Shown in pieces: positions 8,045-17,860 of a stretch of 64,000 nucleotides of DNA. The number at the start of each line of letters is the position of its first letter. Position 1 is the stretch's first letter. Under the pieces are notes generated by a model. That model saw nothing but the letters and a program-made list of their open reading frames with translations, had not been told where the DNA came from and did not search any database. The translations under genes were made by a program, and so were the position numbers. The DNA is from an uncultured Paludibacter sp. (GTDB lineage Bacteria; Bacteroidota; Bacteroidia; Bacteroidales; Paludibacteraceae), in NCBI GenBank assembly GCA_937897985.1, contig CALCBD010000031.1, positions 1 to 64,000 on the forward strand, given 5' to 3'.

Positions 8045-9715
8045 ATGAAAAGTGTTTTACCAATAATGAAAGGTTTTTTTTCAGGTTTTCTTGCAATAAT
8101 ATTATTATCAGCTTTCGCGCCTGTACAGGATACGATTTACGTTCACTGGAAAACCGGAAATATTACAAAGCTGCCGATTGCCGACATCGATAGTCTTAAT
8201 TTCAGTTATGATTATTCAACAGTAAATCCTGATTTGAATTTTAAGCAGGACAGTGTTTTCAATAGAATTTACAGTACACTCAGTGTGACCGGAACTCAAA
8301 TGCCTGCAGGAAATCCCGATGTGATTGCAATGGATGAGGGGCTTACATCATTTGTACGTTGTATCTGGAATCTGAACGAACTTTCCACCGATGAAGCCAT
8401 TTGTTCATGGGCCGATCCGTTTATCCCCGATCTGAATTTTAACAGATATACGCCTGCTAATGAGCTGATCAAGGGGATGTATCTTCGCCTGTATTTTAAC
8501 ATTGGTGTCTGCAACTATTTTCTCGAAAAAACAATGTCGAAAACTGACGCCAACTCAGTCAAACAAAGAGCAGAGGCAAGATTTATACGGGCTCTGAATT
8601 ATTTTTATCTGTTGGATATGTTTGGAAATGTTCCGTTAATTACATCGACAAACACTACCAATCTGCATCAGGTAAGCAGAACGGAATTATTTACATGGAT
8701 AGAAAGTGAACTTACAGGTATAGAGCCGGATATGTATGCTGTCCGACAGGCACCGTATCCACGGGCTGATGTTGTGGCTAACTGGCTGTTGTTGTCACGT
8801 TTATATCTTAATGCAGGAGTTTATACGGGTACTACCCGATGGAATGATGCTGCGGTATTTTCTAAAAAAGTGATTGATTCGGGTTATGTACTGACAGCTG
8901 ACTACAAACATCTTTTTATGGCTGATAATGCCGGTACTACTGATGCATCGACTGTCAACAAAGCTGCTCAGGAAATTATTTTACCTGTCGTTGCAGACGG
9001 GGTTACGGCTACTACCTGGGGTTCGACTACTTTTTTGGTAGCATCGACACACAGTTTTGATATGGCACCCTGGGGTTCAAATCAGGGTTGGTCGGGCAAT
9101 CGGGCACGTGCCACTCTGATTCATAAATTTTATCCTTCTGCTGTTAATGCGAGTGATATTTCGGATCTGACCACCGGAGTTCAGGGTTCGACCAAAGATG
9201 CACGTGCACTTTTCAACGGAGCAAACCGCACATTGAATATTACTGATGTCTCGTCATTTAATCAGGGCTATTCCGTTACGAAGTTCAGTAATGTCAGAGC
9301 TGATGGTCAGCCTGCAAAAGATGCAGGATTTGTTGATACTGACTTTCCACTGCTGAGAGTTGCCGAGGCTTATCTCAATTACGCTGAAGCTGTGATTCGT
9401 AGCGGAAATTCTGTCGGTGGCTATTCTGCACTGACTGCTATCAATGCTTTACGTCTGCGTGCCGGTGCTTCTGTACTGTTGACTGCCGATTTGCAAATCG
9501 TTTTGGATGAGAAATGTCGCGAATTTTTCTTCGAGGGGCAACGACGTACGGATTTAATACGCTTCGATAAGTTTGGTGGAAATACTGATTATTCGTGGGA
9601 CTGGAAAAACGGCACTGCCAACGGCACAACATTCCCCGTTTATCTCAATGTTTTCCCGATTCCGCAGGCCGTTATTGAAAATAATCCGGCTTTGTACCAG
9701 AATGTGGGTTATTAA
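8045..9715 (+). CDS. SusD/RagB-family protein without SusC partner or lipobox
   Basis: 556 aa. The bulk, from about residue 90 on, is a SusD-like TPR fold: EARFIRALNYFYLLDMFGNVPL, NWLLLSRLYLNAGVY, LLRVAEAYLNYAEAV and the C-terminal ALRLRAGA...FFFEGQRRTDLIRFDKF. SusD proteins are normally outer-membrane lipoproteins that cap a SusC transporter. Here residues 1-27 are a signal peptide ending SAFA with no Cys near it, and no SusC gene is adjacent. Residues 30-52 (DTIYVHWKTGNITKLPIADIDSLNF in outline) resemble the N-terminal repeat of the upstream T9SS protein, suggesting a shared module. Glycan binding is plausible, but the anchoring route is unknown. Confidence 0.85.
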   Translation: MKSVLPIMKGFFSGFLAIILLSAFAPVQDTIYVHWKTGNITKLPIADIDSLNFSYDYSTVNPDLNFKQDSVFNRIYSTLSVTGTQMPAGNPDVIAMDEGLTSFVRCIWNLNELSTDEAICSWADPFIPDLNFNRYTPANELIKGMYLRLYFNIGVCNYFLEKTMSKTDANSVKQRAEARFIRALNYFYLLDMFGNVPLITSTNTTNLHQVSRTELFTWIESELTGIEPDMYAVRQAPYPRADVVANWLLLSRLYLNAGVYTGTTRWNDAAVFSKKVIDSGYVLTADYKHLFMADNAGTTDASTVNKAAQEIILPVVADGVTATTWGSTTFLVASTHSFDMAPWGSNQGWSGNRARATLIHKFYPSAVNASDISDLTTGVQGSTKDARALFNGANRTLNITDVSSFNQGYSVTKFSNVRADGQPAKDAGFVDTDFPLLRVAEAYLNYAEAVIRSGNSVGGYSALTAINALRLRAGASVLLTADLQIVLDEKCREFFFEGQRRTDLIRFDKFGGNTDYSWDWKNGTANGTTFPVYLNVFPIPQAVIENNPALYQNVGY

Positions 9716-9756
9716 ACTGAATGAATTAAAATTTTAAACCAACAATAATAAAAATA

Positions 9757-9934
9757 AGAACAGAACACAGATGACTGAAGTTAAAATAAATATTTAAACT
9801 GATGTTTTTTTTGATAAGACGAAATTTGTTTTCAAAGAATTTTTGTTTGAAGGATGATTCGACTTCATTTTTTGCAAATGGATAACACGTCTGATTATTA
9901 TGCGCTTTTTTTTGAAAAATCTGTGTTCTGTTCT
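9757..9934. repeat. Long-range 15-bp inverted repeat, possible small mobile-element remnant
   Basis: agaacagaacacaga at 9757-9771 is the exact reverse complement of 9920-9934. The 148 bases between are AT-rich, carry no gene and contain further weak inversions. The pair could be the ends of a decayed MITE or a large stem. The flanks show no clear target duplication. The remaining gap up to 10155 holds only the promoter-like element below. Confidence 0.4.
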
Positions 9935-9982
9935 TTTTACAAAGAAAATAGAAGAATGTTATTCAGTTACATTATTTTTAAC

Positions 9983-9990
9983 TAACTTTG
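9983..9990 (+). promoter_or_regulatory. -7 element (TAacTTTG) upstream of the giant LRR gene
   Basis: Exact match to TAnnTTTG about 170 bases before the chosen ATG. No good -33 TTTG lies at the right distance, so support is moderate. Confidence 0.4.
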
Positions 9991-10155
9991 GAGCTGTTAA
10001 TAATTTGTATGAAAAATTACAAAATTTATAATTTGTTCAGTAACTGAATCACTTTCTTCTTGTTTTGGGAGGCTTTATTGTGCATTTACGACAGGTGAAA
10101 ATAAATGTCATTCTTTCAACAGCCGGATACACGAAGATATTATTTTTTTAATATT

Positions 10156-13100
10156 ATGAGAATTAAGCCCGTTCTGCTATTATCATGCCTTTTCCTTTTT
10201 ACTTTTGGAAATGCTCAGGTTTCAAAAACCGTTAACATCACTGCCGGTGGATTAAAAAATGCTATCACCGCTGCCGAAAAATCAACCATAACAGAGTTGA
10301 AAATAACCGGTACGCTGAATGCCGACGATTATTATTACATGCACGATAGTCTGACAGTTGTTCAGGTGATTGATTTGGAAGAAGCCCGGACAATCAGTCC
10401 GCTCGACACAATACCCCACAGGGCATTTAAAAACAAAACCACACTCAAATCTGTAATTGTTCCTTCAACCACCACACACATCGGAGATGCCGTGTTTCTG
10501 GGCTGTTCCGGTCTGTCGGATGTCAAACTGCCCGCTACAATTAAATCACTCGGGACTTATGCGTTTTCAGGTAGTGGTATTACATCCATTGAATTACCAG
10601 CTACTTTTACCCAAACATCGGGGGCGTGTTTCTGGAGTTGTTCAAAATTAGTAAAGGCCATTGTCCCTCACACAGCTGATATGTTTAGTGGTTGTTATAA
10701 TCTGAAAACCATAATTGTACCCGATGGAGTTACCGAATTAAGAGGTGGCGCTTTCTATCAGTTAACAAGTATGACGAATATTTCGATTCCGTCTTCAGTA
10801 TTATCTATTGGTACACAGGCATTTTATAATTGTATTAATCTTGATTCCATATCATTATCCGAAGGTCTAACAACGGTAGGCGAAGGGGCGTTTTGGGAGT
10901 GCAACAAATTGAGATCGCTCAAATTACCCAAATCGCTGACAACCATCAAAAGCACAGGATTTGCTCACTGCCGTTCGTTGACGACGGTAGAAATTCCTGT
11001 CGGAGCCACTTCGGTCGAAAGTGCTGCCTTCAGGGGATGTACCGGACTGACTACTATTATCACTTCTACAGCTAACGGTATTTATGGTGGCAATATATTC
11101 GAAGGTTGCAGTGGTATAAAAAAAATTATCATTCCCGAAGGAACTGTCATTATTAAAAACTATGCTTTCGGTTCCGAATTTACAAGTGTTACGTCAGTCA
11201 GTATACCTAACAGTGTAACCACCATTGGCGACAATGCATTTTATAAATGCTCCGGAATTGACTCTCTGTCCATTCCCGAAAGTGTAACATCAATAGGCAC
11301 TTATGCTTTTTCGGGCTGTTCGGCACTAAAGTCGGTTAAATTTCCAAATGCACTTACCAGACTGGGTAGTTATTCTTTTCAGAATTGCAGTAAACTTGCC
11401 ACGGTACAATTACCGGATGGAATCACAGGCCTTGAGGAAGGTGTGTTTTCGGCATGTTCAGGATTGGTTTCGGTCAATTTCCCCGCTTCATTAGTGACTT
11501 TGGGTAAATCGGTTTTTTCTGATTGTACGTCACTTGCTTTGTTGTCGCTTCCGGCAAACTTAAATTCGTTGGGTGAATCGTGTTTTTTAAACTGTAAATC
11601 ACTAAAAACACTTACAATACCATCGTCGTTGCCGACCATCAACCAGAATGCCTTCAATGGTTGCTCCGGCCTGACTTCGGTACAATTCCCAACAACACTA
11701 TCATCAATAGGTTACGGTGCATTTTCAAACTGCTCAGGACTCACTACTGTAAAGATTCCTGTATATACCAGTGTAAGTTATTCGGCATTTACGAATTGTA
11801 AAGGACTTTTAAATGCGGTAATCCAATACGGGTATAATTCAGGAAACATTTTCACCGGCTGTGACCAGCTTAAAACCATAACAATTCCCACAGGTGTATC
11901 CTCCATCCCAAACAATGCATTTTATAATTGTAATACACTGGATACCATCAATATACCTTCGTCGGTAAGAACAATCGGACAAAGTGCGTTTTACGGCTGC
12001 AGCAAATTGAAAAGCGTGCTACTACCAAAACTGATTCAGACCATTCCGAACCAGTGTTTCTATATGTGCAGCAGTTTAAGCGCTGTTTCGATTCCTTTTG
12101 CAGTTAAAACCATAGGTTCAAATGCTTTTGATGGTTGTAGCGGGCTCGGATCAATCACTGTAGAAAATCCATATCCGATCAGTTTGCTGAACTCATTGTC
12201 AGTCTTCAATAATGTAAATAAAACAAGCTGTTCACTTTATGTGCCATATCTTACCAAACAGCGTTATGCCGGAGCGAATCAGTGGAATGAATTCACAACT
12301 ATCGTTGAAAATCCGAACGGTGTTTTTATCAGTTCGGACAAGGTGGAACTTGCACCTCAACCCGGAAGCCGGGGATCTGTCGAAATCATAGCCAATGTGT
12401 CGTGGACGGCAGCAACGGGTCAATCCTGGCTAACAATTACACCTCCTTCAGGAAACGGAGATAATACTCTCACATTTACAACTGATAATTCTCAGATAAC
12501 TTCAATCCGAAGGGCAACTGTTACAGTTTCGGCAACCGGATTTGCGTCACAAACCATCGAAGTTGTTCAGAACCTGTTGCCAAAAACAGTCGAAATCACA
12601 GCAGGAGGTTTAAAACCGGCCCTTACAAAAGATGAACTGAATTCACTTACGAAACTTACTATTACAGGCACAATGGATGCCCGCGATTTTAAAACCATCA
12701 GAGATAGTATGCCTCTGATTGAAAATCTGGATCTGAGTGCCGTCGATATTGCTGCATATAACGGGAATGAGGGTACAACGTCTAATAGTCAGGTTTCTTA
12801 CGCTGCAAAGGCGATACCTGATTATGCGTTTATCAATCCTTATTCATACGTTGCTAAAACCGGTTTAAAGACTGTATTGTTGCCACAGAACATCACTAAA
12901 ATCGGATATTCATCATTCAGGAGTTGTACAGGTTTGACAACGATGAACATTCCTTCAACGGTAAACAGCATTGCCTACTATGCTTTCTATAGTTGTCAGG
13001 GAATCAGTTCAATTTATGTCAATTCGGGTGTTCCGTTAGATATGGGAGATAACTGGAGTGCATTCAGTTTTAACAATAATAATTGTACACTTTATGTGCC

Positions 13101-16100
13101 CTATGCGTCAAAATCACTTTATGCAGCAACTGTTCAATGGAAAAATTTCACGAATATTGTGGAAAGTCCGAAGGGCTTTATGATCAGCGCAAACAAACTG
13201 ACAATGAACTATGACCAGGGAAGCAAAGCTAATGTTGATATCAAATCAAATGTTTCGTGGACTGTTACTTCGGATCAGAGCTGGCTGACTCCGGATGTGG
13301 TTTCAGGAGCAGGCGATAAAACTTTGATACTGACAGCCGATAAAAATCAGACTTCATCAGTCCGAAAGGCAATCGTAACAGTTGCATCACCGGGATATAG
13401 TTCGCAAACCATTGAAATAACACAAACCATAGCTCCCAAAGCTATTGAAATTGTTGCCGGCGGTTTGTCGACGACCCTTAGTGCCGATGAACTCAATTCG
13501 CTCTCATCCATAACATTGACCGGAACAATGGATGCACGTGATTTTAAAACCCTGCGCGACAAAATGCCTTTACTGACTGAAATTGACCTTTCGGGCATTT
13601 CCATAATGACATATTCCGGAACTGAAGGTACTTTTCCCTACTCATCTGCTTATCCTGCAGGTGCCATTCCACAGAATGCTTTTAATATTTATAATACAAC
13701 AACGGGAAAAAAATTGCTGTACAGAATTATTCTACCTCAGAATTTATCAGCCATTGGTAGTTCGGCTTTTGCTTATTGTACGGGATTAAGCTCAGTTACA
13801 ATTCCATCCACTATCAATAGTATCGGTGATTATGCTTTCCGTAACTGTACCGGATTAAGTTCTTTAAATATTCTTTGTCCTTTTCCTCCCAATCTGAATT
13901 ATTATTATACGGTTTTCACTAATGTGAATACTTCGGCTTGCACACTGAATGTGCCCTACAAATCTAAAAGCCAGTATTCTGTTGCATTGGGATGGAAAGA
14001 CTTTATCAACATTACAGAAAATCCGAATGGCTTTATGACAAATGCTAATACACTGAAAGTTCCGTACGTTGAAGGAACCAACTCTGCATTAGAAATCAGT
14101 GCCAATGTGCCGTGGTCGGTTGTATCGGATCAGTCGTGGTTAAAGGTTAGTCCTTCTTCGGGTTCGGGTGACACGAAACTGACAGTCACGGTCGATAAAA
14201 ATGATTCAACTACCCGTCGTTTTGCCAATATCACTTTGTCATCACCCGGTTTTGGTGCTCTGACTATAAAAGTTACACAAACCGGAGCTCCTCTTAGTAT
14301 AAATTTAACGGCAGGTAATCTGTCGACTGCACTAACATCAGATCAACTCAATTATACAACAGAACTGCTTATTTCCGGGACAATGGATGCCCGTGATTTT
14401 AAAACCATGCGTGATTTGATGCCCGAACTCACAAAAATTGATTTAAGCAAAGTATCCATCACAGCCTTTTCAGGTGATGGTGGCACCTATGATTTCAGTA
14501 CATCTTATTCAGCAGATCAAATACCACCATCGGCATTTTTTGTGTACAGTTTTGAACGTGCAAAAACCGGTCTGACGTCCATCAAATTTCCATCTTCTCT
14601 GAAATTTATTGGCAGTTCGGCATTTCAGGGTTGCACCGGGTTAACATCAGTGTATTTAAATACTGTTTATCCGTTTGATTTTACAAATTACGGTGATCCG
14701 TTTTACAAAACAAACAAAGCAGCTTGTACTCTTTATGTTCCTTATGCAACAAAACCAATGTATGCTTCGGCTCTTTACTGGAAAGAATTTGTTAATATTT
14801 CAGAAGCCGAATCCGGATTTCTGATTGGACAAAAAGCGTTGAGATTCAACTCTTCTACGAAGTCAAAAACCATGGATGTTGCTGTAAAAGCCAATGTAAA
14901 CTGGACTGCAGTTTCTGATCAGCCATGGTTGGCGGTTCAATACAACGACAGTTCTGTTACGCTGACAGCCGAACCCAACCCTTTAGATACCATCCGAAAA
15001 GCCAATGTTATTGTAAGTGCTGCCGGATTTGACCCACAAATTATTGACATTACTCAGGCTGCCGCCCCACGAAGAGTTACAGCAGGTAACTTATCGAATG
15101 TCCTGACAACAAATGAATTAAATTCGCTGACCGAAATTGCTTTAATGGGAACAATAGATGCCCGTGATTTCAAAACCATGCGGGAGAGTATGCCTAAACT
15201 GACGGATATTGACTTATTAGCCACCGATATTGTAGCCTATGAAGGTCAGAACTGCAGTCCCTTTGGTGGCACTAATGTTGTAAAATATCCGGCCAATGAA
15301 GTTCCCGAACAGATTTTTTATTATTCAAATAAACTAAAAACGATTATACTGCCGCAATCGACCAAATCGATAGGTAAAAATGCATTTTATCAATCTGCTT
15401 TGTCCATGGTTTCATTTTCAAACAGCATTAGTTCAGTCGGAGCTTATGCTTTCGGCAGTTGCAAAAACCTGAGTTCATTAACACTGCCCGATTCGCTGAA
15501 AACGATTCGTGAATATGCTTTCAGCGAATGCACGAATTTATCGGGACGTGTCGTTTTTCCGCCATCTGTTAAGGTTATCTCGAACAGTGCATTTTCAGGT
15601 TGCAGTGGTTTGACAGGAGAATTAATCATACCATCAACTGTCGACACGCTGGGGAATTATGCATTCAACGGTTGTTATCAGTTGACGACTGTTTCAATTC
15701 GTTCAGCCAATACGTTGATTGGTGATGGTGTTTTTACGGGTTGTTGGTGGCTGACAAAAGTAAATATCCCTTCGGGTCTGACTTCTATCAGCAATAATTT
15801 GTTTACCAATTGTATGAGACTGGAACAATTTGAATTCCCTTCGGGATTAAAATCAATTGGGAATGAGGCGTTTTTACGAACGGGTTTAAGCGTAGTCAGT
15901 TTCCCTGCCACCTTAAATTCAATCGGAGCTTCTTCGTTTTCGGGAACTAATATAGCAGCACTGACGATTCCTTCTACCCTGACAACAATCGGAAAGAATG
16001 CATTTTCAGATTGTACCGAACTGAAATCGGTGGAATTACCATCGACTTTAAAATCAATTCCCAACGGTTTGTTTTCCGGCTGTAAAGGTTTGAATGCAAT

Positions 16101-17598
16101 TGAATTTCCGGCAGGCTTACAAACGATTGGTGATGCTGCTTTCTCGGGTTGTACCAGCCTGGTCAATGTGAATTTACCTTCACTCATCACTTCGGTTGCC
16201 ACCTATACCTTCTCAGGTTGCACGGGACTTCAATCGGTAAATTTCCCGACCTCTCTTACATCAATCGGCTCAAATGCCTTCGCTAATTGCACAGGTCTGA
16301 CTTCGCTCAGTTTTCCTGATCAGTTAAAAACGATAGGATATGCGGCTTTCTCGGGTTGCAGCAGATTGTCTTCCGCATCACTTCCGCCTGCTTTATTAAG
16401 CATTGATGCCAATGTTTTCGAGAGTTGTTACGGTTTGTTGTCTGTTAATATACCATCCCAGGTTAAATCCATCGGTGATTATTCATTTTCAAATTGCACG
16501 GGCCTGACATCGGTAACAATTCCATCGAATGTAGAATCATTGGGCGAAGGCAGTTTCTATAATTGTAAAGGTCTTGTTAAAATTGATATGGCTCCGGGTG
16601 TTAAGTCCATCGGGAACAAAGCTTTTCAGTTTTGTCGTGGTTTAACATCCATAACAATTCCTTCATCGGTAAAAACAATAGGTGGTTACACTTTCGACTC
16701 GTGTGATGCCCTCAAAACGGTAACTCTCAATGAGAATCTTGAAAGTCTCGATTATTATTGTTTTTCGGGTTGCAGCAGTTTGAACAATATTAATTTGCCG
16801 AATACGCTTAAAAGTATGGGTGGATATTGCTTTATTAATTGCATTTCGCTGAAATCAATCGTTATTCCACCGTTAGTTACCGAAGTGGGAGGATTTTCAG
16901 GCTGCTCTAATCTTATATCGGTTACGCTTAATGAAGGTTTAAAGACAATCAGCGGTTTCGGTGGTTGTGGTTTCAGTACAATTGTCCTCCCTAATTCGTT
17001 GGAAAATATTGGTTATATGGCTTTCTCAAGCTGTAAATATCTGAGTTCAGTGATTATACCATCCCGTGTGAAAGTGATTGATGATAATGCTTTCAGCTCG
17101 TGTACGGCGCTGAAGACCATTAACATACCTGCCGGTGTTACCGAAATCGGTGTCGGCGCATTTGGATCATGTACCGGATTGACATCAGTTTATGCATATC
17201 CTGCTGCTCCTGTCGATATGGCATTTTCAGGAGATGGATTTTACGGAGTTAACAAAACAGGCTGTAATCTGTACGTTCCGTTAGGTAAGAAAACGGCTTA
17301 TGCCAGCACACAATACTGGAAAGATTTCAGCAATATCATTGAAATGCCAACAGCTGTAAAATCGTTGAATGCCGATCAGATTCAGATCATTGTTGATCCG
17401 AATCAAAATTCATTCAAGCTATCTGGAATTGATGGAAGTTGTAATGTCTCTGTTTACGACCTGAAAGGAAATTTGCTGATTGACAGTGAAATAAAAGAAA
17501 ATGAGAGTTTGCAGCTCAGTAATTTAAGCAAAGGCATCTATGTTGTGAAAATTTGTTCCGGAACATTATCGGTTCAAAAGAAGTTTATTCATTATTAA
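10156..17598 (+). CDS. Giant BspA-type LRR / BACON cell-surface protein with T9SS domain
   Basis: About 2480 aa. The ATG at 10156 gives a clean signal peptide (MRIKPVLLLSCLFLFTFGNAQ); the longer frame from 10105 adds 17 residues with no such logic. Order: an AGGL module (about 20-100), a large block of LRR_5 (BspA, Treponema-type) repeats to about residue 690, then four BACON domains (DNA about 12318-12573, 13171-13428, 14026-14283, 14815-15060). After each BACON comes an AGG/NL...DELNSLT...TMDARDFKT..MP module with one or two LRRs. A second LRR block covers 15340-17200, and the C-terminus (about 17360-17598) is a T9SS type A sorting domain ending YVVKICSG..SVQKKFIHY. Expected role: surface adhesion or glycan/protein binding. 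The ligand is unknown. No catalytic domain is visible. Confidence 0.9.
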   Translation: MRIKPVLLLSCLFLFTFGNAQVSKTVNITAGGLKNAITAAEKSTITELKITGTLNADDYYYMHDSLTVVQVIDLEEARTISPLDTIPHRAFKNKTTLKSVIVPSTTTHIGDAVFLGCSGLSDVKLPATIKSLGTYAFSGSGITSIELPATFTQTSGACFWSCSKLVKAIVPHTADMFSGCYNLKTIIVPDGVTELRGGAFYQLTSMTNISIPSSVLSIGTQAFYNCINLDSISLSEGLTTVGEGAFWECNKLRSLKLPKSLTTIKSTGFAHCRSLTTVEIPVGATSVESAAFRGCTGLTTIITSTANGIYGGNIFEGCSGIKKIIIPEGTVIIKNYAFGSEFTSVTSVSIPNSVTTIGDNAFYKCSGIDSLSIPESVTSIGTYAFSGCSALKSVKFPNALTRLGSYSFQNCSKLATVQLPDGITGLEEGVFSACSGLVSVNFPASLVTLGKSVFSDCTSLALLSLPANLNSLGESCFLNCKSLKTLTIPSSLPTINQNAFNGCSGLTSVQFPTTLSSIGYGAFSNCSGLTTVKIPVYTSVSYSAFTNCKGLLNAVIQYGYNSGNIFTGCDQLKTITIPTGVSSIPNNAFYNCNTLDTINIPSSVRTIGQSAFYGCSKLKSVLLPKLIQTIPNQCFYMCSSLSAVSIPFAVKTIGSNAFDGCSGLGSITVENPYPISLLNSLSVFNNVNKTSCSLYVPYLTKQRYAGANQWNEFTTIVENPNGVFISSDKVELAPQPGSRGSVEIIANVSWTAATGQSWLTITPPSGNGDNTLTFTTDNSQITSIRRATVTVSATGFASQTIEVVQNLLPKTVEITAGGLKPALTKDELNSLTKLTITGTMDARDFKTIRDSMPLIENLDLSAVDIAAYNGNEGTTSNSQVSYAAKAIPDYAFINPYSYVAKTGLKTVLLPQNITKIGYSSFRSCTGLTTMNIPSTVNSIAYYAFYSCQGISSIYVNSGVPLDMGDNWSAFSFNNNNCTLYVPYASKSLYAATVQWKNFTNIVESPKGFMISANKLTMNYDQGSKANVDIKSNVSWTVTSDQSWLTPDVVSGAGDKTLILTADKNQTSSVRKAIVTVASPGYSSQTIEITQTIAPKAIEIVAGGLSTTLSADELNSLSSITLTGTMDARDFKTLRDKMPLLTEIDLSGISIMTYSGTEGTFPYSSAYPAGAIPQNAFNIYNTTTGKKLLYRIILPQNLSAIGSSAFAYCTGLSSVTIPSTINSIGDYAFRNCTGLSSLNILCPFPPNLNYYYTVFTNVNTSACTLNVPYKSKSQYSVALGWKDFINITENPNGFMTNANTLKVPYVEGTNSALEISANVPWSVVSDQSWLKVSPSSGSGDTKLTVTVDKNDSTTRRFANITLSSPGFGALTIKVTQTGAPLSINLTAGNLSTALTSDQLNYTTELLISGTMDARDFKTMRDLMPELTKIDLSKVSITAFSGDGGTYDFSTSYSADQIPPSAFFVYSFERAKTGLTSIKFPSSLKFIGSSAFQGCTGLTSVYLNTVYPFDFTNYGDPFYKTNKAACTLYVPYATKPMYASALYWKEFVNISEAESGFLIGQKALRFNSSTKSKTMDVAVKANVNWTAVSDQPWLAVQYNDSSVTLTAEPNPLDTIRKANVIVSAAGFDPQIIDITQAAAPRRVTAGNLSNVLTTNELNSLTEIALMGTIDARDFKTMRESMPKLTDIDLLATDIVAYEGQNCSPFGGTNVVKYPANEVPEQIFYYSNKLKTIILPQSTKSIGKNAFYQSALSMVSFSNSISSVGAYAFGSCKNLSSLTLPDSLKTIREYAFSECTNLSGRVVFPPSVKVISNSAFSGCSGLTGELIIPSTVDTLGNYAFNGCYQLTTVSIRSANTLIGDGVFTGCWWLTKVNIPSGLTSISNNLFTNCMRLEQFEFPSGLKSIGNEAFLRTGLSVVSFPATLNSIGASSFSGTNIAALTIPSTLTTIGKNAFSDCTELKSVELPSTLKSIPNGLFSGCKGLNAIEFPAGLQTIGDAAFSGCTSLVNVNLPSLITSVATYTFSGCTGLQSVNFPTSLTSIGSNAFANCTGLTSLSFPDQLKTIGYAAFSGCSRLSSASLPPALLSIDANVFESCYGLLSVNIPSQVKSIGDYSFSNCTGLTSVTIPSNVESLGEGSFYNCKGLVKIDMAPGVKSIGNKAFQFCRGLTSITIPSSVKTIGGYTFDSCDALKTVTLNENLESLDYYCFSGCSSLNNINLPNTLKSMGGYCFINCISLKSIVIPPLVTEVGGFSGCSNLISVTLNEGLKTISGFGGCGFSTIVLPNSLENIGYMAFSSCKYLSSVIIPSRVKVIDDNAFSSCTALKTINIPAGVTEIGVGAFGSCTGLTSVYAYPAAPVDMAFSGDGFYGVNKTGCNLYVPLGKKTAYASTQYWKDFSNIIEMPTAVKSLNADQIQIIVDPNQNSFKLSGIDGSCNVSVYDLKGNLLIDSEIKENESLQLSNLSKGIYVVKICSGTLSVQKKFIHY

Positions 17599-17633
17599 AT
17601 CTGAAATTCATTCCGAAAAGTTGCCCGCGATAC

Positions 17634-17663
17634 TTGTGAAATAGAAAAAAGAATGTATCTTTG
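17634..17663 (+). promoter_or_regulatory. Promoter of tRNA-Leu
   Basis: TTG at 17634-17636, 19-base spacer, TAtcTTTG at 17656-17663, about 18 bases before the mature tRNA. This is the best full match to the Bacteroidota consensus in the window. Confidence 0.75.
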
Positions 17664-17681
17664 CACCCGCTAAAGCTACTT

Positions 17682-17763
17682 GCGGTTGTGGCGTAATTGG
17701 TAGCCGCGCCAGACTTAGGATCTGGTGCCGAGATGCGTGGGGGTTCGAGTCCCTTCAGCCGCA
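17682..17763 (+). tRNA. tRNA-Leu (anticodon UAG)
   Basis: A cloverleaf can be drawn by hand. The acceptor stem GCGGTTG pairs with CAGCCGC, with one G-U. The anticodon stem ccaga/tctgg encloses the 7-base loop cttagga with anticodon TAG. A long variable arm follows, as in class II tRNAs, and the T-loop is GTTCGAGTC. CCA is not encoded. It reads CUA (and other CUN) codons. It stands alone between its own promoter and a strong terminator. Confidence 0.95.
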
Positions 17764-17765
17764 CG

Positions 17766-17804
17766 AAAAATCCCAATCATCTGAAAATGGTGATTGGGAT
17801 TTTT
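17766..17804. terminator. Bidirectional intrinsic terminator
   Basis: Perfect 14-bp stem (17766-17779 with 17791-17804) with A5 at one end and T5 at the other, so it can stop both the tRNA (+) and the DUF4301 gene (-). Confidence 0.85.
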
Positions 17805-17860
17805 GTTGTTAACTGCTTTTGTTCAATATTTCCTGATAAATGATAAGCCGGTCGGGATTC

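Noticed and set aside
15678..16202. 174-aa minus-strand frame inside the LRR gene
   Set aside because: Antisense shadow of regular LRR codons; the periodicity simply mirrors the sense repeats.
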